A stretch of DNA of 10,306 nt from Lysobacterales bacterium (GCA_026993285.1 JALWTZ010000445.1:1-10306), one strand, 5' to 3'; positions 1 through 7,364 are shown, numbered from the stretch's first letter. The notes: generated by a model not told the origin, from the letters alone. Numbers and translations are program-made.

Positions 1-222
1 GCCCTGGGCCTGCGTGTCCGGCGGGGCTGCAGCTATCACGGCCTGGCCTTCAATCACCAGATGGATCTGTCACCGTTCCAACGCATCAATCCCTGTGGCT
101 ATGCCGGTCTGGAAGTGACACAATTGTCCCGATTCTGTCCGGAACTGAGTCGGGCTGCCGTCGAGGCCGGCCTGCTGGCCGAACTGGGCCGCCAATTTTC
201 CCTGGAGTTTACACGTGAATGA
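1..222 (+). CDS. lipB: Octanoyltransferase LipB, C-terminal part (5' end outside window)
   Basis: LipB moves the octanoyl group from acyl carrier protein onto lipoyl domains of the 2-oxoacid dehydrogenases and the glycine cleavage H protein. This is the first step of lipoate assembly, in the cytoplasm. Frame 1 is open from the window edge and gives 73 residues ending in TGA at 220-222. Visible family signatures are ALGLRVRRGCSYHGLAFN, next to the conserved lysine that would lie just upstream, and INPCGYAGLEVTQL, which carries the catalytic thioester-forming cysteine. The stop overlaps the lipA start by 8 nt, so the two genes are translationally linked, as expected for consecutive pathway steps. 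Only the last third of the gene is present. Confidence 0.93.
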   Translation, partial: ALGLRVRRGCSYHGLAFNHQMDLSPFQRINPCGYAGLEVTQLSRFCPELSRAAVEAGLLAELGRQFSLEFTRE

Positions 223-1213
223 CAAAACCATCCCCCTGGCTGTAGCGCCACAACCGGAGAAGGGCAAGGGTGCGGCCAAGGTGGCACGCAACCGGGCCGC
301 ATTCGATCGATCCGCCCCGCGACTGCGCAAGCCGGAGTGGATACGCATCCGCCTGCCGGCCGGGGGCAATGTGGAAAAGCTGAAAAGCCGCTTGCGCCAG
401 CGTAGCCTGAATACAGTCTGTGAAGAAGCCTCCTGCCCCAACCTGCACGAGTGCTTTCATTCCGGCACGGCCACCTTCATGATTCTGGGCGAGGTCTGTA
501 CCCGCCGCTGCAGCTTTTGTGATGTAGCCCATGGCCGGCCACAACCCCCGGACCCGGAAGAAGTGCGCAACCTGGCCCAGGCGGTGGTGGAAATGCAGCT
601 CAATTATGTGGTGATCACCTCGGTGGACCGGGATGATCTCAGGGACGGTGGCGCCGGCCATTTTCGTGACTGCATTGCGGCGGTGCGGGCCAGCAGCCCG
701 GCCACCCGCATTGAAATACTCACGCCGGATTTTCGTGGTGGCCGGCGCTGGGAAATCGCCCTGGAAACCTTTACCCGGGCCCTGCCGGATGTGTTCAACC
801 ACAATGTGGAAACCGTGCCGGCCCTCTACCCCAATGTGCGCCCGGGGGCCGACTATGCCTGGTCCCTGCGGGTGCTGCGGGAATTTGGCCAGACCTTTCC
901 GCAGGTACCCACCAAGTCCGGCATCATGCTGGGGCTGGGTGAGACCCTGGATCAGGTGAAAGCCTGTCTGGAAGATCTGCGGGCCCATGATGTCGACCTG
1001 CTCACCGTGGGCCAGTACCTGCAGCCCAGTCGTCACCATCATCCGGTACTCAAGTACTGGCACCCGGATGAGTTCGAGCAGATTGGCGAGCTGGCGCGGG
1101 CCATGGGCTTTCGCCATGTGGCCTCCGGCCCCATGGTAAGATCGTCCTATCACGCAGAAAACCTGGCGGCCGTGGCCGGCCTGCTGGAACCCCGGTCAGA
1201 AAGCGGGGTCTGA
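215..1213 (+). CDS. lipA: Lipoyl synthase LipA (radical SAM)
   Basis: LipA inserts two sulfur atoms at C6 and C8 of protein-bound octanoyl groups, completing the lipoyl cofactor. The 332-residue product has both cluster motifs. The auxiliary 4Fe-4S cluster cysteines are C69, C74 and C80 (CEEASCPNLHEC), and the radical SAM cysteines are C95, C99 and C102 (CTRRCSFC). The C-terminal RSSY motif (309-312) supplies the serine ligand of the sacrificial cluster. The start is GTG at 215, preceded by GGAG at 204-207 with 7 nt spacing; it lies inside the lipB stop region, giving an 8-nt overlap. The length is slightly above the usual size of about 320 because of a basic, low-conservation N-terminal extension of about 40 residues. 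The lipB-lipA order is the standard operon. Confidence 0.97.
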   Translation: MNDKTIPLAVAPQPEKGKGAAKVARNRAAFDRSAPRLRKPEWIRIRLPAGGNVEKLKSRLRQRSLNTVCEEASCPNLHECFHSGTATFMILGEVCTRRCSFCDVAHGRPQPPDPEEVRNLAQAVVEMQLNYVVITSVDRDDLRDGGAGHFRDCIAAVRASSPATRIEILTPDFRGGRRWEIALETFTRALPDVFNHNVETVPALYPNVRPGADYAWSLRVLREFGQTFPQVPTKSGIMLGLGETLDQVKACLEDLRAHDVDLLTVGQYLQPSRHHHPVLKYWHPDEFEQIGELARAMGFRHVASGPMVRSSYHAENLAAVAGLLEPRSESGV

Positions 1214-1237
1214 GGTAGAATGATTCGGGAGAACAAG

Positions 1238-3421
1238 ATGAGAGCAATCATGCACCTGTTTTTGTGGCTGTTTCTGGCCGTTTCCGTACGGGCGGAAATC
1301 AGCGTCCAGGCACCGGACCTCGACAGCCACCCGCCGCTGGTCAAGCCCAAGCCCTCCGAGCGGGAAGCCGTGCACCTGTCCAACCGTTTTCTGGAGTATT
1401 TTCACTACAAGCCGCGCAAGCTCAATGACGAATTCTCGGCGGATATCCTCACGGCCTATCTGGAAGCACTGGACCCCAACCGCAGCTACTTTCTCCAGTC
1501 GGATATCGACAGTTTTTCCACGTACAACCACCAACTGGATGAAGCCATCCGGGACTCGGATGTCACCCCGCCCTTTGCCATTTTCAATGTCTACATCGAG
1601 CGCGTGCGCCAGCGGGTGAAAAAGGCCGTGGACATCCTGCAGCAACCGCTGGATTTCAGCAAGGACGAGACCTACCGCTTTGACCGGACGGAAGCCCCCT
1701 GGGCGGCCAGCGAGGCGGAACTGGATGAAATCTGGCGCAAGCGGGTGAAAAACGACTGGCTCAACCTCAAGCTGGCCGGCAAGAAGGATGAAAAGATCCG
1801 TGAATTGCTGAAAAAACGCTATACCTACCTGTACAAGCGGGTTTCCGGCCTGGATGCCGATCGCATCTTCCAGATGTTCATGAATGCCTGGACCGAAAGT
1901 ATCGAGCCGCACACCGGCTACATGTCGCCACGGGCCACGGAAACCTTCAATATCAACATGCGCCTGTCGCTGGAAGGCATCGGCGCGGTGCTGCAGAACG
2001 ACAACGACCTCACCAAGGTGGTGCGGGTGGTCAAGGGTGGCCCGGCGGACAAGCAGGGCGAGCTGAAGGCCGGTGACCGCATTGTGGGGGTGAAACAGGA
2101 GGATGAAGAGGAATTCACCGATGTGGTGGGCTGGTGGCTGGATGATGTGGTGGATCTCATTCGCGGCCCCAAGAATACCCGCGTCAGCCTGCAGATTCTG
2201 CCGGCCGACAGCGGGCTGGATGGCCCGGTAAAAACCATCACCATCCTGCGCGACAAGGTCAAGCTGGAAGACCAGGCCGCCAAGGCGCGGCTGCTGCAGT
2301 TCGATGATGAAAAGGGCCAGTCGCACAAGATTGGCGTGATCTATTTGCCGGCTTTCTATCTGGATTTTGCCGGCCGTGCCCGTGGCGAGCCCGATTACCG
2401 CAGCACCACCCGTGATGTACGCAAGCTGCTGGAACAGCTGAAGGCCCTGAAAGTGGAGGGCGTCATCATGGATTTGCGCAACAATGGCGGTGGCTCCCTG
2501 CTGGAAGCCAACCAGCTGACCGGGCTGTTTATCGATCAGGGCCCGGTGGTTCAGGTACGCAACCAGCGTGGCGCGGTGGATGTACAGGGTGACGACGACC
2601 CCGGCATCAGCTGGGATGGCCCGCTGGCTGTGCTGATCAATCGCAACAGTGCCTCGGCCTCGGAAATTTTTGCCGCCGCCATTCAGGATTATGGCCGTGG
2701 GCTGGTGCTGGGGGAGAATTCCTTCGGCAAGGGCACGGTTCAGGATCTCATCAATCTGGACCGCTATGCCGGCAAGGACAAGCCGGAGCTGGGCCAGCTG
2801 CGCCTGACCATGGCCCAGTTCTTCCGCATCAATGGCGGCAGCACCCAGCTCAAGGGTGTCAAGCCGGATCTGGATTATGGCACCCTGCACAATCGCAAGC
2901 CCATTGGCGAACGGGCTTTCAAGAACCCCCTGCCCTGGATGCAGATTCAACCGGCGGACTATCAGCCCTGGCCGGTAAAACCACAGAACTGGGTGGAAAC
3001 GCTGGCAGAAAAACACCGCCAGCGGGCGGAAAAAAACCCCGCCTGGCAGGCGCTGCTGGAGGAATGGAAAAGCTACTGGGAAAGCCAGGATGACACCACG
3101 GTGTCACTGAATCTGGAAAAGCGCAAGGCGGAATGGGATGAGAACGAAGCCCGGCGCAAGGCTGGCAAGGAGAAGGTACGGCAGTTGCACGAGGCCAGCC
3201 ATGTGGTGATGTTGCAATTGAACGCCGAGGGCCAGCCGGAGCCGCTGGACAGCGCCACACCCCTGCCCGAGCCGGATGCCAAGCCCGGTACGGACAATGA
3301 AAAGAAAACCCGTGATGAAACCGATGATGCGGATCTGATTCTGGAAGAAAGCGCACGGGTGGTGGCGGACCTGGCCGGGCTGATCAGTGGCAGCCAGCCA
3401 CAGGTGGCTCGCAAGCAGTAG
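1238..3421 (+). CDS. prc: Periplasmic carboxy-terminal (tail-specific) protease Prc
   Basis: Prc is a periplasmic S41-family serine protease that recognises nonpolar C-termini. In well-studied relatives it processes PBP3 and degrades peptidoglycan hydrolases and ssrA-tagged proteins. Numbering from ATG 1238 (727 aa): a signal peptide at 1-19 (basic start, hydrophobic core, likely cleavage after VRA), a helical N-terminal domain, and a PDZ domain at about 245-340 containing LEGIGAVL and KAGDRIVGV. The S41 core follows, with S473 (in NSASASEIF), D484 (QDYGR) and K498 (SFGKGTVQ) matching the E. coli Ser430/Asp441/Lys455 spacing exactly. A charged C-terminal domain (DUF3340 type) ends the protein. 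An in-frame ATG at 1220 would add six residues. I prefer 1238 because GGGAGA at 1227-1232 is well spaced, although GAGGT at 1212-1216 makes 1220 possible. The gene begins 24 nt (or 6 nt) after lipA, suggesting cotranscription. Confidence 0.93.
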   Translation: MRAIMHLFLWLFLAVSVRAEISVQAPDLDSHPPLVKPKPSEREAVHLSNRFLEYFHYKPRKLNDEFSADILTAYLEALDPNRSYFLQSDIDSFSTYNHQLDEAIRDSDVTPPFAIFNVYIERVRQRVKKAVDILQQPLDFSKDETYRFDRTEAPWAASEAELDEIWRKRVKNDWLNLKLAGKKDEKIRELLKKRYTYLYKRVSGLDADRIFQMFMNAWTESIEPHTGYMSPRATETFNINMRLSLEGIGAVLQNDNDLTKVVRVVKGGPADKQGELKAGDRIVGVKQEDEEEFTDVVGWWLDDVVDLIRGPKNTRVSLQILPADSGLDGPVKTITILRDKVKLEDQAAKARLLQFDDEKGQSHKIGVIYLPAFYLDFAGRARGEPDYRSTTRDVRKLLEQLKALKVEGVIMDLRNNGGGSLLEANQLTGLFIDQGPVVQVRNQRGAVDVQGDDDPGISWDGPLAVLINRNSASASEIFAAAIQDYGRGLVLGENSFGKGTVQDLINLDRYAGKDKPELGQLRLTMAQFFRINGGSTQLKGVKPDLDYGTLHNRKPIGERAFKNPLPWMQIQPADYQPWPVKPQNWVETLAEKHRQRAEKNPAWQALLEEWKSYWESQDDTTVSLNLEKRKAEWDENEARRKAGKEKVRQLHEASHVVMLQLNAEGQPEPLDSATPLPEPDAKPGTDNEKKTRDETDDADLILEESARVVADLAGLISGSQPQVARKQ

Positions 3422-3470
3422 GCTGAAACGGCTGCTGTGCTGGAAGCACCCACGGAAGGGCTTTTCAGCC
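3421..3470. terminator. Inverted repeat at the convergent prc / dsrS-like gene ends
   Basis: GGCTGAAA at 3421-3428 is the exact reverse complement of TTTCAGCC at 3463-3470. Between them a second small hairpin pairs GTGCT (3437-3441) with AGCAC (3445-3449). The structure starts at the last base of the prc stop codon and covers the stop codon of the opposing gene, filling the 43-nt convergent gap. Neither strand has a clear run of T after the stem, so it is not a canonical intrinsic terminator. It may only protect or separate the two transcript ends. Confidence 0.3.
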
Positions 3471-4571
3471 GGTGGATTTCAACAGGGTTTTCAGGCAGTT
3501 GCGCAGGGGCTCCATCACGGGCTTCAGTTGCTTGCGCATTACCGAGCCCAGGGCATCGGAGCCGCCAAAGATGGGATCCAGCAGGTTCTCGTTGACCTGG
3601 GCCAGCCGTTCACAGGCCTGAATGCATGCCTGCTGGCCGGGCAGGGCATCCTCCAGGGCGGCCACCTCCGCATCCGGTATTTCCAGAGTGGTTTCCAGAT
3701 CGGCCCAGTGGCGGTGGCCCATGGCGGCAATGCGTGGCTGCAGAAACTGCCCCAGGCGATTGAACAGGGCAATGGTCACGTCCTGATCGGCCAGTTTTTC
3801 GCAGGTACGGTCGAATTCCGTGAGAAAGGTCTGCCCGTCCTCGCTGAAGGCCCGTTGCAGGCGGCGGGCGGCCAGATTGCCCTGTTCGGCCAGTTGTTCC
3901 AGCCGTTGCTGTTCTTCCGCTTCCAGCTTGCGTGCCGGCCGGCGCTCGGGCAGTGCTTCGGCACCGGCCAGTAGGAAACCGGCCCGGTAGGCGTTCTTGC
4001 GCTGGCCCTGTTTCCACAGTTTTTCCTGTTGCGCCTGTTCCAGCAGGCCCGGCTGCAGAATCAGCGCCACGGTGTTCATCACATCCCGTGCTTCAGTCTC
4101 GAAGGGCAAAAATTCCAGCAGGTGCGCGGCCAGCTCGCGCCCCAGCGGATCGGCAACAATGGCCGGGCGGCGCAGCAGTTCGCGGGCGTTTTCGGAAGAC
4201 TGGCTGCACCACCAGGCCCGCCGGGCCAGTTCCGGGCTGATTTCCGGGGTGTAGACGGCAGCAGTGACGGCTTCCGGCTCACCCAGCAACAGCAGCTTGT
4301 CGATCTGGGTGCTGCGGGCCTGGCCCATGCGCGTCCAGCGCTTGATGTAGACCGGGTAGCCACCGGGCGAGCCCAGTACATGGGAGGAGATGAGCTGGCG
4401 CACCAGTTTCAGATAGGTTTCGTCCTGGCAGTTGGGGTTGAGTTGTACACTTTTTTCGCCCTGGGGGGTCAGGCCGATGACCTGCATGCGGGATTCGTCG
4501 ATGCGCAAGGCCTGCAGTTCCTGCCGTAACAGGACATTCAGACGCAGGGTATCCTGGGATGCCAGTTCCAT
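3465..4571 (-). CDS. dsrS: DsrS-like protein (sulfur-oxidation-associated family, function unclear)
   Basis: This 368-residue soluble protein has no signal peptide or membrane segment. I assign it from memory of the family annotated as sulfur reduction protein DsrS. The matching features are the N-terminal MELASQDTLRLNVLL, the block HVLGSPGGYPVYIKRWTRMGQ split across residues 64-84, the ARRAWW element around 116-121, and the KGQRKNAY region. DsrS was named from the last gene of the dsr cluster of purple sulfur bacteria, where it is a cytosolic protein of unclear, perhaps regulatory, role. No other dsr gene is in this window, and relatives outside dsr clusters may act differently. The second half is rich in Glu/Gln/Leu helices. 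It is the last gene of a three-gene operon: ATG follows the VWA gene stop by 7 nt, with GAGG overlapping that TGA at 5 nt spacing. Confidence 0.6.
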   Translation of the reverse strand: MELASQDTLRLNVLLRQELQALRIDESRMQVIGLTPQGEKSVQLNPNCQDETYLKLVRQLISSHVLGSPGGYPVYIKRWTRMGQARSTQIDKLLLLGEPEAVTAAVYTPEISPELARRAWWCSQSSENARELLRRPAIVADPLGRELAAHLLEFLPFETEARDVMNTVALILQPGLLEQAQQEKLWKQGQRKNAYRAGFLLAGAEALPERRPARKLEAEEQQRLEQLAEQGNLAARRLQRAFSEDGQTFLTEFDRTCEKLADQDVTIALFNRLGQFLQPRIAAMGHRHWADLETTLEIPDAEVAALEDALPGQQACIQACERLAQVNENLLDPIFGGSDALGSVMRKQLKPVMEPLRNCLKTLLKSTG

Positions 4572-4578
4572 GATGACC

Positions 4579-5871
4579 TCAGTTCAGTTGGATGCGTTGG
4601 CCAAAGGGTACCGGCGCGCGGCCCTTGACCAGCCATAATACCGGACAATAGGGCTCCTGTTCCGGGAAGCGGCCCTGGGCGTCGGTGAACCAGACCAGCA
4701 GGTCCGGGGCCTGATCCTGTTGTTCCAGCCAGTGAAAAACCGGGCGAAAGTCCGTGCCGCCGCCACCCTTGAGCTTCTCCGGCAGGCGGCATTCCTCCCA
4801 GGGCTCGAATACCCAGGGCGCGCCCTCGCTCAGCCGGGCATCGCAGGCCAGCAGGGTGATGCGGGCATTGATCTGGCTCTTGATGGCGTTGATCTCGCCG
4901 AGAAAGGCCTGCAGCTCGCTGTCGGAAACCGAGCCGGAGACATCGATGGCCACGGTGACATCCACCTGGCCGTTGCGCAGACTGGGAAAGATGGCCGGCC
5001 CCTCGCGGCGGGTGTTGGGCCGTTGCCAGCTGTAATCGTCGCGGGCGGTGGCTGTCATGTAGCGGGCCAGCAGTGCCTGCCAGGGCAGTTGCGGTTCCAG
5101 CAGGTGGTCCACCAGCCGCACCCAGTTCTCCCCCAGCTTGCCGGCCTGGATGGCCTGCTGGGCCGCGCCGGCCAGCCTTTGCTGCCATTGCTCGGCCAGA
5201 TCCTGCTTTTCCCGTTCGGACAGCGGCCGGGGTTCGGCGGCCAGACCGCCTTCGGCCTCGCGCGGATTGGCGCGGCCTTCGGCCTGGCTCTGGCTGTCGG
5301 CCTCGGGTTTCTGCCCCGGTTCGCCGCCTTCTTCGGGGGATTTGCCCCGGCCCTGTTTTTCCTTGTCCGACTCGCCTTCGCCCTTGCTGTCGTCACCCTT
5401 CTGCCCCCCTTCGCCCTGGTCGTAGAGGTGTTTGTCCATGGTATCCATGTCGTTTTCGTTGTCGCCGAGCAGGGGATAGATTTCCTCGGCGGTCATGTTT
5501 TCGTACTCCCGCAGCCAGGGGGCATTGGGCGGGGCCTGCAGGCCTTCGTTGAGCAACAGGGGGTTGACGGCGTAATCGCAGGCGATGTCCCACAGGTGCT
5601 GGGTGCGGCCGTTGCGGCGGGCAAAGTGCAGCAGGCCGCAGTGCAGGGCCTCGTGGGCCAGCACGAATTGCAGCTCGGAATCATTGAGCTGCCAGATGTA
5701 GTCCGGGTTGTAGTAGAGCTTGCGCGCGTCGGTGCCGGTGGTAGGGCACCATTTGGGGTCGGCGGCCACCAGCGGCAGGCGCAGCACCAGCGCGCCCAGA
5801 AAGGGCCGGTCGAGAATCAGGCGGGTGCGGGCCGCGCTGAGTTTCTGTTCCACCCGGGCGAGGTCGGCCAT
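4579..5871 (-). CDS. Putative metallopeptidase / VWA-like domain protein (DUF2201 family), MoxR partner
   Basis: The 430-residue product has two domains separated by a linker. The N-terminal domain (about 1-135) matches the DUF2201 putative metallopeptidase type, with HEALH at 73-77 and the downstream WDIACDYAVN at 94-103. The linker (about 137-224) is highly charged and rich in Gly, Glu, Lys and Ser, so probably disordered. The C-terminal VWA-like domain has a complete-looking MIDAS: D310, S312 and S314 (DVSGS), T373 (GGGGTDF) and D397 (FTDAQG). No signal peptide or membrane segment is visible. Its ATG lies 1 nt after the moxR-like stop (TGACATG) with no good ribosome site of its own, so coupled translation is likely. 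MoxR and VWA proteins generally act together in remodelling or metal insertion of a client enzyme; the client here is unknown. Peptidase activity is not shown by sequence alone. Confidence 0.87.
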   Translation of the reverse strand: MADLARVEQKLSAARTRLILDRPFLGALVLRLPLVAADPKWCPTTGTDARKLYYNPDYIWQLNDSELQFVLAHEALHCGLLHFARRNGRTQHLWDIACDYAVNPLLLNEGLQAPPNAPWLREYENMTAEEIYPLLGDNENDMDTMDKHLYDQGEGGQKGDDSKGEGESDKEKQGRGKSPEEGGEPGQKPEADSQSQAEGRANPREAEGGLAAEPRPLSEREKQDLAEQWQQRLAGAAQQAIQAGKLGENWVRLVDHLLEPQLPWQALLARYMTATARDDYSWQRPNTRREGPAIFPSLRNGQVDVTVAIDVSGSVSDSELQAFLGEINAIKSQINARITLLACDARLSEGAPWVFEPWEECRLPEKLKGGGGTDFRPVFHWLEQQDQAPDLLVWFTDAQGRFPEQEPYCPVLWLVKGRAPVPFGQRIQLN

Positions 5872-5872
5872 G

Positions 5873-6913
5873 TCAGTTCAGCAGGATGTCCGCCATGTCG
5901 TTGGCCCAGTGGTCGAACTGCGGCACCTGGAACAGGTTTTCGCCAATGGCCCGGTGCAGGTCGGCCACCAGCATCACGCCCATCTCGCGGGCCTTGAAGC
6001 GGCGGGCGTAGTCGAGAATGTGGCCCACGGCCTCCTGCCAGCCTTCCTGTTGCACGGCCTTGATGGCCCGGCCCACCAGCGCGGCGGCCACGGCGTACTG
6101 CAGGTCCAGCGACTTGGGCATTTCCCGGCTTTCGCCCCGGAGGATGGCATCGAGATCGGGCATCTGGTCCAGGCTGTCCACATAGGTTTTCAGCTCCATG
6201 CCGGCGGAGGTGCCCACGCAGGCCTGCAGGGCGCCGGCGAGGATGTCCGACTGGTCGGCGAACTTCTGCAGCGCGCGGTGGGCAAAGGCCCAGGAGCGCG
6301 GCGATGGGAAGGCCACCGGGTTGTGGGCCGGATCGAAGTCGAACAACCGCTCAGGGCGAAAGCGCAGAAAGCCGATGACCCGGTCGTCGATATCGTGGGC
6401 ATAGGCCCAGGCCACCCAGTCGTCCAGGTTGACATCCACCTCGTAGTGGGAGAACCGGTTGGCCAGCGGCGCGGGCATGGTATAGGTCACGCCCCGGTCG
6501 CCCTGGCGGTTGCCGGCGGCGAAGATGGCCCAGCCTTCCGGTACCTGGTATTCCCCCAGGCGCCGGTCCAGAATGAGCTGGTAGGCGGCGGCGGAGACAC
6601 TGGGCGGTGCCGAGGTGATTTCGTCCAGAAAGAGGATGCCTTCCGGCCCATGCCGCTCCGCGTCGGGCAGCAGGGCGGGGATGGCCCATTCCACCCGGTC
6701 TTCGGTGCGGAAGGGGATGCCGCGCAGGTCGGAAGGTTCCATCTGCGACAGGCGGATGTCGATCACCGGTACCTGGTGGCGCTGTCCCACCTGGTGAATC
6801 ATGTCCGACTTGCCCACGCCGGGCGGGCCCCAGAGCATTACGGGCGTGTGCCAACCCTTGCGGGTGCCGGAAAATTCGCTGTCCAGTATCTTCAGTAGTT
6901 GTGCGGGACGCAT
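5873..6913 (-). CDS. MoxR-type AAA+ ATPase
   Basis: The 346-residue cytosolic ATPase has Walker A GPPGVGKS (29-36), Walker B ILFLDE (93-98), sensor-1 AAGN (132-135) and an arginine-containing LANRFSHYEV segment. The conserved LSQMEPSDLRGIPF stretch (about 55-68) is typical of MoxR-like enzymes paired with DUF2201/VWA proteins. Such ATPases remodel or activate partner enzymes through a VWA adaptor, as known for CbbQ-CbbO, NorQ-NorD and RavA-ViaA. The ATG at 6911-6913 has only a weak upstream GAG. It is the first gene of the operon, with the VWA gene 1 nt downstream. A candidate promoter with an overlapping Fur-like site lies 30-60 nt upstream. It is not close enough to name as CbbQ or NorQ, and no RuBisCO or nitric oxide reductase genes are nearby. 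Confidence 0.92.
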   Translation of the reverse strand: MRPAQLLKILDSEFSGTRKGWHTPVMLWGPPGVGKSDMIHQVGQRHQVPVIDIRLSQMEPSDLRGIPFRTEDRVEWAIPALLPDAERHGPEGILFLDEITSAPPSVSAAAYQLILDRRLGEYQVPEGWAIFAAGNRQGDRGVTYTMPAPLANRFSHYEVDVNLDDWVAWAYAHDIDDRVIGFLRFRPERLFDFDPAHNPVAFPSPRSWAFAHRALQKFADQSDILAGALQACVGTSAGMELKTYVDSLDQMPDLDAILRGESREMPKSLDLQYAVAAALVGRAIKAVQQEGWQEAVGHILDYARRFKAREMGVMLVADLHRAIGENLFQVPQFDHWANDMADILLN

Positions 6914-6943
6914 GCTTGAACTCGGTTGACCAGGAATGATGGA

Positions 6944-6973
6944 ATGCTAATGATTCTCATCTGCAAATGACAA
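6944..6973 (-). promoter_or_regulatory. Candidate promoter of the moxR-VWA-dsrS operon
   Basis: Read on the minus strand, TTGTCA (6968-6973, five of six to TTGACA) and TAGCAT (6944-6949, four of six to TATAAT) are separated by 18 nt. This would place the transcript start about 20-25 nt before the moxR-like ATG. It is the best sigma-70-like pair in the intergenic region for this direction, but the -10 is weak. Confidence 0.35.
6946..6964. promoter_or_regulatory. Fur-box-like operator
   Basis: This 19-mer matches 13 of 19 positions of the Fur consensus built from GATAAT repeats, including the uninterrupted core TAATGAT and the TCAT of the second half. It sits between the -35 and -10 of the candidate minus-strand promoter, where a repressor would block RNA polymerase. 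It lies about 70 nt upstream of the rpmE2 -35, so control of the divergent gene is less likely. It does not resemble the gammaproteobacterial Zur palindrome. Confidence 0.4.
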
Positions 6974-7031
6974 TACCCAAAAGGCACGGGAGCCTGGCAT
7001 CAGGTGGCCTGGATGGAAAGCAGACCAGTGC

Positions 7032-7059
7032 TTGAATTTGTGGGCAGACATGCTACAAT
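7032..7059 (+). promoter_or_regulatory. rpmE2 promoter
   Basis: TTGAAT (7032-7037) and TACAAT (7054-7059) are 16 nt apart. The -10 carries the extended TG motif (TGC before TACAAT). The predicted start near 7066 gives a leader of about 38 nt before the L31 gene. Confidence 0.6.
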
Positions 7060-7103
7060 CGCCCGCCTTTTCCGCTTTAACCTTTGATTCGAGGCGCAGG
7101 AAC

Positions 7104-7346
7104 ATGAAGCCAGACATTCATCCGGAATACCGCGAAGTGGTGTTTCAGGACATTTCGAGCGATTTCAAGATCTTGACCCGCTCCACCATCAAGACCAAGG
7201 AAACCATCACCTGGGAAGACGGCAACGAGTACCCGCTGGTGAAGGTGGAAATTTCCAGCAAGTCACACCCCTTCTACACCGGTAAGCACAAGATCGTGGA
7301 TTCCGGCGGCCGGGTGGACAAGTTCCGCCAGCGCTACAGCCGCTGA
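7104..7346 (+). CDS. rpmE2: 50S ribosomal protein L31, type B (zinc-free paralogue)
   Basis: L31 bridges the large and small ribosomal subunits. The 80-residue product starts MKPDIHPEYREVVFQD and contains SHPFYTGKHKIVDSGGRVDKF in two adjacent blocks, the hallmarks of the longer type B form. It has no cysteine at all, so it cannot hold the zinc of the C+ type A form. I start it at ATG 7104, with GAGG at 7091-7094 spaced 9 nt; an upstream in-frame ATG at 7032 lies in the promoter and would add unlikely residues. It is monocistronic, between its own promoter and an intrinsic terminator. In many bacteria the zinc-free form is induced by zinc starvation through Zur, but I see no Zur-like palindrome here. 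Confidence 0.95.
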   Translation: MKPDIHPEYREVVFQDISSDFKILTRSTIKTKETITWEDGNEYPLVKVEISSKSHPFYTGKHKIVDSGGRVDKFRQRYSR

Positions 7347-7364
7347 GCCGGCAGCAGGCTTGCC

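Noticed and set aside
1196..3016. 606-codon open frame on the minus strand opposite prc
   Set aside because: It lies antisense to a gene with complete catalytic and domain motifs. Its translation is low complexity, rich in His, Gln and Gly, with no recognisable motif, as expected from the opposite strand of a GC-rich coding region.
4720..5997. 425-codon plus-strand open frame across the VWA gene and the end of the moxR-like gene
   Set aside because: It is a shadow of two motif-bearing genes. Its apparent hydrophobic segments (FFGGFAPALFFLV and similar) come from the reverse complement of the charged linker codons.
5720..6898. 392-codon plus-strand open frame opposite the moxR-like gene
   Set aside because: The opposite strand encodes intact Walker A, Walker B and sensor motifs. 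The plus-strand product shows no motif or plausible start signal.
5873..6913. Naming the ATPase CbbQ or NorQ
   Set aside because: Its partner is a DUF2201-type VWA protein, not CbbO or NorD, and no RuBisCO or nitric oxide reductase genes are present in the window.
6984..7020. Short repeats of CCTGG and a small CCTG/CAGG hairpin between the divergent promoters
   Set aside because: The stem is only 4 bp, with no T run and no match to a known regulator site. It is within what chance gives in this composition.
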